A stretch of 64,000 nucleotides of DNA from Vitrella brassicaformis (GCA_001179505.1 CDMY01000531.1:1-64000), one strand, 5' to 3'. Positions 35,578-51,326 are shown, numbered from the stretch's first letter. Notes: generated from the letters alone by a model not told the origin. Numbers and translations are program-made.

Positions 35578-36825
35578 TGGATGGACAGACAGACAGACAC
35601 ACTCATAGACACATAGATGCCCTGCCCTTCACACAAACTGGCTGACACACACCACACCCCATCCCATGTCCCATCCTCGCCTTCGCCTCTCCTACTGTCC
35701 ATCTGTCTGTCTGGTTGTCTGGTTGTCTGTCCCTCTACACACCGGCGATTTCATTCCTCAGTGTGTGTGCGTGTCTGAGTCTGTGTGCGTGTATGCGTGT
35801 GGATGCGTGTGTGTGGAGGAGAGAAGAGGATCTGGTGGTTGGGTTGATCAAGTAAGGCTCAGCTGCAAGCGCAGCCAGCCAGGCTGTGTGACTCACTGAT
35901 CACTGACTGGCGAGAAAGAGGAGAACAGAGGACAGAGGACAGAGAAAAGAACCAAACCATCAGATACATGTTGCCAGCAGCAGCGGCAGCGACTGATAGC
36001 ATAGCATAGCTTAGCTTACCGTAGCAGAGGCAGAGAATGACAGACTGACTGACAGACAGACAGACAGACGAGAAGACAGTAAGACAGAAGCCTTTTTGGG
36101 TCAACCCACCTCGCCCACCTCGTCTCGCCCAGGCCGTGGAAGCCATGGATGGATGGATGGACTCATGTCATCATCACACTCACCTCACCACCACATGGCA
36201 CTTTTTTCCTACCAACTGGATAAGGGAGAGAGAGAGAGATGCATCTGAAATGGAGGAGAAGTGGCTCATCTCATGTGTCATGCAGGCCCCCTACGCAGAA
36301 AGGCCACACAAAGCAGAGCATCCCCCCAGGCTTGCTTGTTTGTGTGATTCTTCCTCCCAAGGGGCCTTGCTGACCGACTGACTGATTGCCGAAGTGCGTG
36401 ACATGACGATTTGTTTGGACGGCTGCCGTGTGGTGGCGGTGGTGCTGCTGCTGCTGCTGCTGGGCGTGTCTGCCGGTGTGTAGCTAATATTGGTGTGTCA
36501 GTCAGTGCGTGAGCGGCATGAGCAAGGGCCTGGAGCGAGGGAGCAAGCGACTGTATTCTATTCTATTCTACTCTTCTAATCTAATCTGGCTGTTCCATCT
36601 ATCCACCTTGGTGGCTGCGCTGCATGGCGGACGACCACACGCGATTGATTGCACTCAACAGCATTCATTCTAGGGTCTCTCGGTGTGTCTGTCCATCCAT
36701 CCATCCATCCATTGGAAAGATGCACACTTTGTGGCAAAACTCCCCGCCCACATCACACAGTCACCAGTGTCATCCAACCGCTCTACACACGCCCTCACAC
36801 ACGCACTACTATAGCCGTCAGAGGG
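35578..36825. other. intergenic region rich in simple repeats
   Basis: About 1.25 kb between convergent genes: (CAGA)n near 36049-36070, (GATG)n near 36144-36158, (TGC)n near 36442-36460, ATTCT units near 36553-36575 and (CATC)n near 36694-36712. No credible gene or RNA structure is seen. Confidence 0.6.
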
Positions 36826-39800
36826 TCATCTCTGCTGCCGCATCGGTCCCATGAACGGCGGCTGGAACAGCACGCCGGCAGGGCGGCTGGCCGTCATCCG
36901 CTCACTCAGTGGAGACACAGCCTGCATAACACCGCCACACACCCCCCACACCCCCCACACACACACACCAGATCACTTGATGCAATGACTGGATGTGTGT
37001 GCGGTTTTCTACGATGGCCTTACCCGATGCTGGCTCGCCGTCGGCACATTGCGTGTGGTGGTGGTGGTGGTGGTGGTCATGTACTGCGGCACCCGTGCGC
37101 CCAGCGGCCCCGGCGCGACGCCGATGTAGCCCCCTCCGTGATGCAGACGCGCCGACGACACCGGCAGAGGCGACACACAACTGACAGACAACAAGACAAG
37201 ACACCACACACAAGACACACACACACACAAGCTGTCTCTTTCGGCTTCCCTTTCTACGTGCGACGTGTCCACCGACCGCATTAGGTTCTGAGCCATGTGT
37301 ATCTGAGCATGGCCTGGCCGGTGGCCGACGAAGGGCGTGATGGACCGGGGCAGAGCCTGTGGGCCGATCTGACCTACAGATGCAGTGGCTGCGGTGGCTG
37401 CTGGTGCTGGTGCTGCTGTGACGGGCATGGCATAGTGCTGGGGGTGTAGGTGGGGATGGTTGGTCGCGTGTGCGTGTGGGAATTGCCGCGTCTGGAAGGT
37501 CACTCCTGCCGTGGACGACGCCGGCTCAGGTGCAGCCTGACTGCTGTCACACAGACACAGACACATACAGCAGAGAGGACAGGACAGGCACACACAGTTT
37601 CTTCAGTCTCTCTTGAGGGTCGTAAGATTTTTCCACGATCCTACATGAAGGGTGCCTCCCATATCAGCCTCTGTGGCAGCCCTGCCCCATCAACACCCCT
37701 CTCGCCGACCCCCTGGCCCCCTGCTGCTGCCGCTGCCCCTGCCGCCCCTCCCCCCACACCCCTCGACATCGTGCCTTGCTCGACAACAGGCGCAGAGATC
37801 GACTTATCCCCCGACCCACCTGCCCCTCCCCCTCTCCCATCCAGCCCCCGAGGGACCAATGCTGCTGCCGCTGCTGCTGTTGCTGCTGCTGTTGCTGCCG
37901 CAAGCCGCTCCCTCTCGCCCCCTGGTGCAGGAAGTCGCTTCTTGTTGGTGGGCGACTTGGGCTGCTGGTGTCCCTTGTGTCGGGCTGTGGTCTTGGCGCC
38001 TGAAGAAGGGCTCTTCTGTGTGTGGGAGTCGGGCTGCTCGCGGCGACGAAGAGGGGTGGGGTAGCGGGGAGCCGGGGAGCTGCCTCGGTGTGCACCACCT
38101 GCAGCACAGACAGGAAAGGAGCCATGGGTGGGTGGCCTGGCATACCGGGAGGATTGTTGGTGCGTGCTCGTGTGTGTGTACCTTTGAATCTGAATGGCGA
38201 GTCTCCCCCTCCCCCTCCACCACCTGTGATGCCGCCATGCAAACGGCTCATTGGCGGGGCACCCAACGTCCCTCGTGTCATTGGCGGATTCGTACCAGGG
38301 GAAGGGAAGGGCAACATTCGTCGCCCCAGCGCCCCTCCCCCTTCCCGCACGGCCGCCCTCCCACCTATGGTCCCTCTCCCCGGCACCGGAAAGGCAGACG
38401 GCGACCGGTTGTTGGCCACTGCTGCCGCAGGACGATTGCCCCCCGCTGCTGGCGGGGACATGGCCCGACGCTGGGCGGCTACGGGGGACGGCAGGTTCGC
38501 GGTGCGTTTGCCCGCTTTGGTGTCTGGAGGTGGGGGACTGCCGCGAGCGCCAGCGCCGCCCGGCAGCAGCAGCTGGGGCGCCTTGGTCTTGGGTCGAGTG
38601 CCGGTGCCAGTGCGTGTGAGGTCCAGTGGGGAGAGGTTGCGCGCCTTCGACTGCGTGGGCCGGCCACCACCCCCACCCGCACCCACTCGTGGTGCCCCCA
38701 TCCGTATCGCGGGAGGGCTGCCCGACCTGGCGGCCACACGTCGCGGACGGCTCCCTGCTGACCCCGATGACGTCGTGGTGTCCTGGCCGCCCTCAAAGGA
38801 CAGGCTTGGTCGCTGCTGCTGCTGCTGCTGCTGGACGTCATGCTCGATCGGCAGATCACCCACAGGCAGCTCCACACCCACGGCCTGCTCGGCGTGGACA
38901 ATACCAGGCCGCGACGCAGGCCGAGGCGGGAGGAGGGCGTTGTGGTCGCTCTTCTGCGGCACTGTGGTGGTCTGTGTAGTGAGGGCGGCGCCAGCGGTTT
39001 TGTTGCTGGCGACCAGGATGCGCTGGACCACACTGGCGGGGCTGTCAGTGAGGGAATGGGAGTGTGAGGGGCCGGGGGTGGGCTGTGGCTGTGGGTGGGA
39101 GAGGGGGTGGTAGGTGTGCACCATCTGGGGAAGGGGGAAGCCTCGGGGCACCTGCAAACCAAGAGAGACGACTGTAGCCGATGCTGCAGGAAGGAGCATT
39201 GGGGTGTTTGTTGTTTGTGTATACCTGTGGAGGGATCTGTTGAGGGTGGCTGTGTGTGGCGTGCTGTGGATACTGCCGCTGCTGCTGCTGCTGCTGGTGC
39301 TGCTGCTGCTGGAATTGGTACTGCTGATACTGCTGGTGTTGGTGTGGCATCAACATGCCGGCAGCAGGTGGGAGTGAGTGAGCAGCAAAGAACCTCCCGC
39401 CATACGGCATCTGAGGCGGCGACTGCATACCACCAAGTAGTAGGGCAAGGAGGGTGGATGCACCAAGACACATGCTATGGTTGGCTGGCTGGCTGTAAAG
39501 GGTGCTTACCTGTGGCTCGCGCCGAGCGGGCGGCATGGGCAGTGCGTTGGTCGTGCGGGGAACGTTCCAAGTCGCATGCAGCCCACCCTGGCAAGCACAC
39601 ATAAAGAGACAGTGCAGTGCAGATTCATTCATTCATTCCCCTTCCGTCTCACTTGGTGTTGTTGCTGCATGGTAGACTGGTATGAGTTGTGTGGCTGCAT
39701 CGCCTGGCCCCCCTGCCCGCCGCCCTGCGACCCCTGAGACATCCACGACGCCGTACGCGGCAGACCCTCATTTTGCTGCTGCTGATGGCGCAGGTGGTGA

Positions 39801-42763
39801 GGCTGCTGATGGTGGTGGTGGTGGGGAAGGTGCCCGCCCAAAGGCGGTGGCGAGAGCACCGCCCCCCGCCCCCCGCCAATCCCGCCAAGCTTGGGCGCCA
39901 TGACGAGCGGCCCCTGGATCTTCATCTGCTCGGCAAATCGCCCCATGAGGCCTGCATCGGCATGCGAGGCGCCTTTGGGTGCTTTTGGTGTGGGAGCGGG
40001 GTGGGCCTGGGCGTCCTCCTCGACACGCGCCAGTCGTGGGTGGTATCTGGCGTGAGGGTGAGGGTGGGGGTGTGCGTGAGGTAGGGGCATGTGGCCGCTT
40101 TGCTGTGCTGATGCGAGTATGGCGCCTGAGGGTTTGTCCATGCGGCAGAGGTCGTGCATGTACTGGTTGTACTTCTCGGGGATCAGCGGCACCTCCTGCA
40201 GTGCAGTGAGGGGTGGGGGATGGGATGCAAGGAACCGAATCGCATCAGCCCTGTGTGGGGGTGGGTATCGGTCCCACAGCTCCCCGACTTACCTGTAGCA
40301 GCCGCCTAGCCCGGTGCCTTTTCTCTTGCTCGTCGCTCGTCGCTCTTCTGCGATCCTCACGACCACTGACACACACACACAGACAGACAGACAGACAGAC
40401 AAGCCAAAGAGGAGACACAGACGGTCCAATGCAATATCGCCTCCTTTTCCCGTTCGTGCCGCGCACCTCTCCTCTGGAGCATCGTCCTCCCTGCTGATGA
40501 GCGGTGGCGATCCTCTGTCGCTGAGTCCGGCCGACCCGCTGGAGTTGCTGTCGAACCGAAGGCGCTGCAGGTGCTCGGGGATGGCGTCCATCGTCTCGCG
40601 CGAGGCGTCACGAAGAAACGGATGGTTCAGGGCATCTTGCACGCTCCTGCAAGGCAGCCATACACACTCACGCACACACAGACTGCCCGCCTCTACGTGG
40701 GTTTGTGTGTGTGTTGGGGTTTACATCCGCCGTGGGGCTTCCACTTGGAGCAGCCGCATGATGAAGTCTGAAAAAAGGGGAGAAAGAAGGAGGAGCACAG
40801 GACGGCGCAGAGAGTGGTGGCGGCCCACTGGGTGCGGTTGGTGTGCTGTGTGTGTGTGTGTGTGTGTAGGTACCCTTCGCGGCCGGGCTGAGACGGTCTT
40901 GCACGCCCAGACGCTGAAACACGCGCTCATGGTGGCCTGCAGCCATGCACACACACACGCACACACACAGGGAGAGAGGAGAGAATTCCATCTCAACTAC
41001 TTCCGATATCTCCCTTGTGTGTGGATGTGACCGGCGCGGAAGTCGGGCCACCTCCAGTCATCCCGGGGATGATCAGTGGGATGAGCATTCTGACAGGGAA
41101 GAGAAGAAACTGTGTGTGTGGTCTCTCTCTTCGTCTGTCTGTCTGTCTGTGTATGCACGTCGAAGAGTTCGATTGCGAAGAGGAGGTAGAAGGTCGACCA
41201 GCCGAGACACCAGCTGTCCACACGACTGGCGAAGTACGGAATCCCCTGCACACCACCAACCACCACACACACAGACATTCATGCATGACGCACACGTGCG
41301 TGGTGGGTGTGGGGGTGGCAAGACCGACCTCGCGGTGCACTTCGGGCGGTCTGAACTTCTTGCCGATGCAGCCCCGGTAGTCGACAGGCACCTCAACGCC
41401 GTTCGGAGCCATGAGGAAGCGCACAGCCTGACCCACACACCGCATCCATCACACACATCACACAGCAGGCCAATGGCACTGTGCTCAGTGAGTGGGCAGT
41501 CGGACGTACCTGTCCTGGGTCGCAGATGCGCACGTGGTACTTGCCATCGGGTGTGAGGAACAGCAGACAGTTCTCCAGGCTAAAATCTTGCATCGCCAAA
41601 CCTGATTGATGCAGCAGTACCGACAGACAGACACATGGTGAGTGAGTGTTGTGTGTGGAGGAGGAGCGTGTTGTGCGCGTTGTCTTGTGCGTGCCCTGTG
41701 AGTGCAGGAAAGCGAGCCCCTCAGTGGCCTGCCGGAGGAAGGTGCGAGCATACTCCTCCGGCAGACCGCACTTGTGCTTCTTCAACTGCACCCACCATCA
41801 GCACCAGCCACACACAGAGAGAGAGAGAGAGAGTCAGTCCGTCTTTCCAGGCATGCACGCCGCCCTTGAGCGTTAGTTCATCCAGCTGACCAGTTCGAGA
41901 AGGTCATCTCCCGTGGCAAGGTCACTCACCACGAAATGGCACTTCTCGTCCTCAAACACCTCGCTAACGGCACGTATGACACACACACACACGCCGTGCA
42001 CCCCATGTCATTATTATACGTCGTGTGGCTGCTGGTCTGATCCACCCCTCACCCACCCACCGGATGGACATGACATGTGGGTGCCCCTGGAGCAGGCGCG
42101 CGAAGAACACCTCGGCCAAGGGGGTCTCGGGCAGCTGTCGGTCCTTCTCCTTCTTGCCTATCAGGTCCTGCACACCACACACAGCCATGATATGACCACG
42201 ATCTGGTCTGGTGCTGCTGCGGTGGTGCCTTTGGTGGTCAGACTTGCCGACCGACCTTGTGTAGGACTTTGATGGCCACATCGTCGGTGGTGACGTTGCC
42301 GACGCCCTTACACACCTTCCCATACAAACACGACTGCACACACACACACACACACCGCCGGTAAGACGCATCACAGAACCGCAGAAACACATGCATGGGT
42401 CGCACACCACACACTGCAAACGCCGTTTCTGGCAGGCAGACCTGGAGGACTTTCTTGATGGTGTACTCTTCTATCCCGCCATAGATCACCCTCTCGAGCA
42501 GATTCTTCTCCTTGAGCTCCTCAGGCTCCTCCTCCTCAACAACAACCAACTCTGACAATGATGAATGACGACCGAAAAACAGAAATTTTGAACCTCGCCA
42601 TAGCGTCTGCCATTCCTGCGAGGTTCTCTGCCTTACCATGCATTGGTACGTTGCTGCCAAGGGCATGGTAACCATGATAATGATAGTGGAACGGCACTGG
42701 GAGTGGCGGATGCAGTTGTGGATGCGGAAAGTACTGCGCAAACGGGGCGCCGCCTATCATCAT
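36826..42763 (-). CDS. divergent protein kinase with long Gln/His/Pro/Gly-rich tail
   Basis: A long multi-exon gene from ATG 42763 to TGA 36826-36828. The kinase domain is in the first third: the invariant Lys in VAIKVLHK, the likely C-helix Glu in PLAEVFFARLLQ, a catalytic loop reading AMQDFSLENCLLF (Asp and Asn kept, His-Arg replaced), and a Mg-loop reading CDPGQ instead of DFG. The region SVQDALNHPFLRD is the usual end of the domain. Catalytic loops of the form D-x-SLEN recur in apicomplexan and chromerid kinases. The following several hundred residues are low-complexity, with poly-Gln, poly-His and Pro/Gly blocks. The tail was joined by phase: FIQAAPEPASS across 37615-37546, MRCVSPLPVSSAR, then the last exon ending RMTASRPAGVLFQPPF. 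The tail frame around 37.65-38.1 kb is the weakest part, because another frame is also open. Confidence 0.78.
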
Positions 42764-43423
42764 GTTGTCACTGGCGGCATGCGATGATGGAATCCGCGCA
42801 CTCTCCCCGACCCATCGGCGAGCTAAAAAGCTCACGATCCACTGTAAACGGAACGGCGGCGGCACATGACAGGCTGTGGCTAGATCCAGTAAAGCAAAGT
42901 AAAGTAATCTGGCGGCGGCAATGGAAAAAATTGTTGAAACAGCACCCCTGTCATCACCTCTCGAGTGAGTCCATTCACACAATCGCCAATGGCATTCATT
43001 CGTTGATGCACTCAATCCAACCAACAGCGGTGCTGGCCGTCTCGTCTAATTGAGCACCAGTGCATGGCATGCCCTCACCCACCTCCTCCCCCAGGCCACG
43101 CCATTCCATTGCACGTGTCACTCACTCATCTGGACAGGTATCCACAGAAAAAGGGCACACGCCGACCGAGGTCACGCCATGGCATGGACAGCGAAGCCAA
43201 GCGACACGAGCTGCCGTGCCCGTCTGTCTGTCTGCACGATGCCTGTGGCATTCATTGGACCGTTCACTAGTTATTCACAGCAGATGGAAGGGGAGCGGGG
43301 AGGAACAGAGGGAAGGAGGGAGGGGCAGGACAAGACAGAGAGGGAGGGAGAGAGAGATGCAGGAGGGAGGCAGATAAACAGGCGAAAAGAACCCGAAGAC
43401 ATGGGGATCGTTTCTTGGTTCGG
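42764..43423. other. upstream region of the kinase gene and 3' flank of SRP54
   Basis: About 660 nt. The kinase promoter should lie at the left end, where GCGAGCTAA (42818-42826) occurs. The rest holds a GGGA-rich stretch near 43278-43350 and no gene. Confidence 0.5.
42818..42826 (-). promoter_or_regulatory. TTAGCTCGC motif upstream of the kinase gene
   Basis: Exact 9-mer on the minus strand, 54 nt before ATG 42763. Confidence 0.45.
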
Positions 43424-46089
<2,666 letters not shown>

Positions 46090-46426
46090 GGTGGCTTCAC
46101 AGGCACTGCCTCACCGATCAGCAAGCACCGGACGCCTCGTCACAGCCCGTGACGAGTCAGAGGCCGATTTTTCTGCTTTTTCTTGCTGTTTGAAAGAGGT
46201 CACAAGCTCCTAGCACTGCTTCCTGTCCGCGACGAACCTCAAGGTCAAAACGGACCCGGCAGCAGCGGTTCAACTTGCGAGCTAATCTTGCTGGCGGATC
46301 GGCACTGTCTTCGGCGTCGCGCAACTTTCTGAGCTTGTTGTCGTGCTTAGAACATCGCCTCTCACAGCCCTGTGTTGTAGACATCGAAACACGACTCTTC
46401 AGCCTCCATTTGTAGCGTTGCGAACG
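46090..46426. promoter_or_regulatory. divergent SRP54/PDX1 promoter region with TTAGCTCGC motif
   Basis: GCGAGCTAA at 46277-46285 is TTAGCTCGC on the minus strand, 188 nt from the SRP54 start and 141 nt from the PDX1 start. That is further away than at other genes, which would fit a 5' UTR or an unseen non-coding exon. Confidence 0.4.
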
Positions 46427-47812
46427 ATGCCTGTGGACCACTCGCACACGAACGGCACCCACCCCAACGGTGTGCCTCCCGTCAACGGCACAGGGGAGGG
46501 CGCGGCCAATGGTCACGGCGTGAGCAGGTCGACGCCCCGCGTCAAGGAGGGCCTGGCGCAGATGCTCAAGGGCGGCGTCATCATGGACGTCATGAACCCC
46601 GAACAGGCCAAGATCGCCGAAGAGGCTGGGGCCTGCGCGGTGAGCTCAGGGGAGGGAGGGAGGGACAGACACACGGCTTGGTGTTTTGGTGTGAGCGATG
46701 ACGTGACGGGGTGTCTACCTTCTGTGTGCTCTGTGGTGTGTGGTTGCTCAGGTGATGGCGCTGGAGAAGATCCCGGCTGACATCCGCGGCAGTGGCGGTG
46801 TGGCGCGCATGAGCGACCCAGGCATGATAGAGGAGATCATGGCTGCCGTGAGCATCCCCGTGATGGCCAAGTGCCGCATCGGACATTTTGTGGAGGCGCA
46901 GATCCTCGAGGAGCTCGGCGTCGACTACGTCGACGAGAGCGAGGTGCTCACCATCGCCGATGAGGACAACCACATCGACAAGACAAAATTCAATGTATGT
47001 CAGATGGGATGACCAGACGGACCAGCCAGCTGTGTGACGATTGTTTGTGTGTGTGTGTGTGGTTGGTGCAGGTGCCTTTTGTGTGTGGGTGCCGTAACCT
47101 CGGTGAGGCGTTGAGGCGGATCGGCGAGGGTGCGTCGATGATCCGCACCAAGGGCGAGGCGGGCACTGGCAACGTCGTCGAGGCCGTCAGACACATGCGG
47201 TACCGACCGACCGACACACACACGCGCCATAGGCACCCAAACACCGCTGTGCTCCATTCGTTCAGCACTGTGAAGCGCGAGATAGCGATGTTGAAGGCGA
47301 TGGATGAGGACGAGATCTACACGTTCGCCAAGAAGATCCAGGCCCCCCTCGAGCTCGTCCGCGAGACACGCGCCAAGGGCAGACTGCCCGTCGTCAACTT
47401 CGCCGCGGGAGGCGTGGCCACGCCCGCTGGTCAGACAACCAACCAACCACACAACCGCCCTCCCTCCCTGTCGCCTCATCTGTGTGTGTGGTTTACTCTG
47501 TGTTGTGTGTGTGTGGATGGTTCAGATGCGGCCATGTGCATGCAGCTGGGTGTCGATGGTGTGTTCGTTGGCTCTGGCATCTTCAAGTCGGGCAATCCCG
47601 CGAAGCGCGCCAAGGCGATAGTGCAGGCCGTGACGCACTACAAGGACCCCAAGGTGCTGGCCGAGGTGAGCCGGGACCTGGGAGAGGCCATGGTGGGCAT
47701 CAACTGCGAGCACCTGGAGCAGAGGTGGGCTGAGAGGGAGGGCGGCAGCACCGTCGCCAAGCCCAAGACACACAGCACGCAGCCATGGGAGGATTTTAAA
47801 GTGCACGCATGA
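46427..47812 (+). CDS. PDX1: pyridoxal 5'-phosphate synthase subunit PDX1 (PdxS)
   Basis: Five exons. After a Gly/Asn/His-rich N-terminal extension of about 30 residues, the PdxS barrel is nearly canonical: [31 protein letters not shown], the catalytic-lysine region [17 protein letters not shown], and [14 protein letters not shown] near the C-terminus. PDX1 condenses a pentose phosphate, glyceraldehyde 3-phosphate and ammonia into vitamin B6, with ammonia from the glutaminase PDX2. PDX2 is not in this window. The protein should be cytosolic; the extension has no signal-peptide character. The C-terminal tail ([18 protein letters not shown]) is longer than the bacterial form. Confidence 0.95.
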
Positions 47813-49311
47813 CGAACGTGAGGGCGGGGAGGGTCCATTCCGTGAATGTGTGTGTGTGCACCTGATGTGGAGAGAGTGCAGTTTGTTGCCGTGCTGGTGT
47901 GTTAGCATGTGGGTTTTGGACCAAGTACGGTTGAGAGGGAGGGATTTTGAGGTGCCGTGAACGGGTGCATGTTTGCATGTCTGTGCTGCTGCGGACGTGC
48001 TCTGAGTCAAGCGAATGTGTGGGCGAAGGGCCTAAGCTCCTTTTTCCGTCCCTGGGCCCGTCCCTCGTGGATTGCTTGCCTGCTTGCTCTACTCTGCTCG
48101 GATGGGATGCTGCGAGGCAGATCTCTCTCTGAAGAATGGCGTGGTGTGGTGTGATGCGTGTCACGGCAGGCTGCACAGCAGCCTTCGCGCGCATGAAGAC
48201 AAGACACAGACAGACAGACGGTGCTGATCGCTGATGCGAAACTGGCATCATGGTGGTGTGGTGATGCATGGACTTGCTTGATGGATGGATGGATGATGCC
48301 TTTTATTGCCTTGTGATGGCGGTGGATGGTGGGGGGACGAATCGGATCACCCATGAATTTTTCTCCCCTTATCCTCGCCACTCACTCAGTGACCTCCACC
48401 ACCTACCTATTTGTCCAAACCCCCACGCACTCGTACACGTCACACGTACCTCCTCACTCCTCCTGACTGGTTGATGGTTCCTTCTCTTTGCTAAGGCTGG
48501 TGTGTCAAGTATGTCCTGGTCTGTCGTCGCGGGGACACACCCCTTGTGTGGACCAAGGGTCGTGTCGCCGTGACGGCGGCCGGTGGCATGGATGGCACAC
48601 AAGCCTTAGCAAATGCAGAGGATGGGCGCTGACACGGAAACTATTTCACTCGTGCATTCGAGGCGGCGACGATTTTTTCGCCAGCTCCTGTGACAGCCGA
48701 CGACGCCGAGCTGGTGCGTGGACTGCAGCGGCTATCTCTGGCTGGCTTTGCTTTGGCTTTCCGTCGTGCGTGAAATCGCTGCTGGTTGGACGAGCTCGTC
48801 GAACGGCTTTTTTTCGTTGACTCAGTCGTGCTGCCGTCCGCACACATGCACATGAACGTGACTGTATGCTGGGGAAGAATCAGTCGCACGCACCCACACC
48901 ACACCAGTCGACTCAAAAGGCGTCCCCTCCGCCACACTCTACACATAAAATCAGAGCCCTCACTCTCACCACGTCACATGCCTACCTACTACGGAGCCAT
49001 CTTCTCGTTGCGTCCACCGTGATGGCCTGACAACCACGAGGGAGATTGGTCATCCTGTCCCCAAGGAATGGGCCAGAAACCAATACCCGCAAGCTCTCGT
49101 CAGGCAAGCACAGCGAACACAGCCGAGGAAGCCCCACACACCACACCACAACACAACACAACACAACACAGCTCTCGACCTCTCCCTCTCCACTAGATAC
49201 AATCGACACGCTCACTCACTCAGTCACTCAGTCACTCACCACATCGATCAACACACCCCTCTCCCTGTCCCGCTCCCTCCGCCCGTCCGTCGCTTTCACC
49301 CGTCGGTCCCA
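47813..49311. other. convergent intergenic region
   Basis: About 1.5 kb with no convincing gene. Short frames on both strands are interrupted and low in complexity. Microsatellites include CAACA units near 49149-49170 and CACT units near 49212-49240. A nuclear ncRNA cannot be excluded by eye. Confidence 0.5.
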
Positions 49312-49479
49312 TCACCTCAGCAGGTCGTCGTCTCTGTTGCGCAGCTCCAGCCCCCAGGGATTCCACCAGGTCTTCTCCTTGCGCCGCTTCTCCTCCAACT
49401 CCCTCTCCTTACGCAGACGCCGCTCCAAGATCTCCAGCTGCAGCTCCTCCTCAAGACTCAACGACCCTAATGGATGGAC

Positions 49480-49515
<36 letters not shown>

Positions 49516-50096
49516 AACCACCACCACCAGCTGCCGACTGCCTGCCTGCCTGGGTGGGTGGGTGGGTGGGTGGTTGGCTGACCTGTCATGCGTTTGACTC
49601 TGAGGGAATTCCGCTTGACGAGGTTCTGCCGCCTCTCCTCTCGCTTCCGCTGCACGTACACGCCGTTGGCCCAGAAAGCCAACACCACACCAAAACACGA
49701 GGCCGCAGCCACCGCCACCTTCGGGTCAGCCTGCACACGAACAAACAGACACAGCCATCCAGATGTAGTTAACTGAACCGCATGCATAATGTGATGAGTG
49801 AGAACCGCTCTCACCCGCGGCACGAATTCGTCGACCATCATCGGGGTGATGCTGCGCGACCACGGCGATGGCGACACTCTCAGTGGCGGCCTTCTGCAGG
49901 GCCTCAAGGCAAGCGGGCGGCTCACGAAAGAAGCGACAGACTGAGTCACCATCTGCTGCTGCTGTTGTGTCTGCTGCTGCTGCAGCGCTGCGGCTCTTCG
50001 GCTGATGAAGCTGACTGCCGCCCAGAGCCAGACATACTGCAGCATCCTCCATGGCTTCCGCGCGGCGGATGAGCCGACAGCGAGAGAGATCATCAT
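49312..50096 (-). CDS. small single-pass membrane protein, organellar leader likely
   Basis: Three exons, 50096-49815, 49730-49583 and 49466-49312, give 585 nt, 194 aa. The N-terminus is hydrophobic and Arg-bearing (MLQYVWLWAAVSFISRR), then Gln-rich, then basic and Pro/Ser-rich (LALRPCRRPPLRVSPSPW), which suits a mitochondrial or plastid leader. One membrane helix follows (KVAVAAASCFGVVLAFWA), with a strongly basic flank (QRKREERRQNLVKRNS). The C-terminal part is a charged helix (LEEELQLEILERRLRKERELEEKRRKEK) trimmed here for length, ending in WWNPWGLELR. It resembles small assembly factors of inner membranes, but I cannot name it. Confidence 0.68.
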
Positions 50097-50183
50097 CCGA
50101 GGACACCAATGAAAACACTGGTGCCAGATGTGGTGGAAGGGCAGTGCTTTAGGCTGCGGGCAAAAGCCTTCCTCCTTCAATGC

Positions 50184-50194
50184 TAAGCTCGCAG
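50184..50194 (+). promoter_or_regulatory. TAAGCTCGC motif between two divergent genes
   Basis: TAAGCTCGCAG, 91 nt before ATG 50284 on the same strand and 87 nt from the divergent start at 50096. Confidence 0.4.
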
Positions 50195-50283
50195 GGGATC
50201 GGCGGGAGAAAAACTCGAAGTGATGAAGATCTGTTGCTGTGGCGTGCTTCTGGCCGTTCCTCTGCCTTAAATCTGTCGAAAGG

Positions 50284-51326
50284 ATGGCTTCAAGTGGCGC
50301 TTCTGCAGCGTCGAGCGCTCCCACTCGAGGCCAGAGGGCGCCGACATTCAGAACGACGTTCGACTCGCCTTGGAGGATACAGTGGTACTGACACAACACA
50401 AAACAGAAACAAGAACAAGGAGGCGATGGGCGGGTGTCTGTGCCATGCCATCCAGGTCTGTGTTGGATGCCAAGAAGACCGAGCAGATCTCCAGGGCCCT
50501 GCAGAGGTCAGGCAGGCACGATCATGGTCCCTGACCATGCACTCATCTCATGTAGACAATTGTATGCATTCTCTCGTCAGTACCGTGCGTGATGTCAAGC
50601 AGCGCGACAAGTCTGCCAAGAGTGTTTTCCTGGTGGGCATCAACCATGTCACACGGGCGCTCGAGAGAGGAGCCTGCGCCGCTGTGATTGTCGGGCGAGA
50701 CAGCGAGTGAGCAGACACACAAGGGGAGGGCGTGATGGGTCGGCGGGGATGACGTGTCGGATGGGTGCATTGTGGGTGGGTGCGTCAGGTACACGGCGCT
50801 GGTGCAGCATCTGCCCGTGCAGGCAGCTCTGGCGGACGTGCCGTGTGTCATCCTGCCAAAGAGGTCAGCCAGATCCAACACACACGCTCACACGTTCACA
50901 CGCTCACCGCGTGTTTGCCTGCCTGCCTGCAGCCTCCCTCTTCGCGAGGCTTTCCTGCTCCCCCGTGTGCTCGCAGTCGGCCTACGATCCCCCTCACACA
51001 ACGAAGCGGCCGCCCCATCCCCATCCCCATCCCCACCTCAGCCCCACCCTCCCTCAGTGCAGCAGCTGCTGAGGACCATCCAGCAGCTGGCCCAGCCGCT
51101 GCAGACGCCTTTCCTGCCCCCCTCTCAGGCATCGGCATCGGCCAGCAAGGCGGTCCTGCACCAGATCCAGTTGAGTCAGCAGGTGACGTCGGCCTATCTG
51201 CCGAATGTCAAGGCGCACCGGCGCGACGAACGGCGAAGGATGCGGCGGAAGAGAAGAAGGGAGGAGAGGGAGCGGGGAGCTGGGGGTGAGGGGTCGGGCG
51301 CTGCTGTTGATAGTATGAGGTTGTGA
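50284..51326 (+). CDS. L7Ae-family protein, Rpp38-like (RNase P/MRP)
   Basis: Five exons, 50284-50384, 50456-50506, 50581-50706, 50789-50863 and 50933-51326, all phase 2 at their borders, give 747 nt, 248 aa. The core has the L7Ae pattern: LVGINHVTRALERGACAAVIV, then LVQHLPVQAALADVPCVIL, then LREAFLLPRVLAVGL. The phrase GINHVTRALER is closest to Rpp38, the kink-turn-binding subunit of RNase P and RNase MRP, rather than to NHP2 or L30. A helical Gln/Pro-rich segment and a very basic tail (RRDERRRMRRKRRREERER) follow, consistent with a nucleolar location. The first 35 residues are variable. Confidence 0.75.

Noticed and set aside
35640-36380. Possible small genes in the gap after the F-box gene
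   Set aside because: Short frames made of microsatellite DNA, with no splice-compatible partners.
37450-38761. Other plus-strand frames of 204 and 369 codons
   Set aside because: Same antisense effect; composition is Pro/Arg/Cys noise.
38022-39113. Long plus-strand frame of 363 codons
   Set aside because: Antisense to the low-complexity tail of the kinase gene; GC-rich repeats keep opposite frames open, and no domain or splice support exists.
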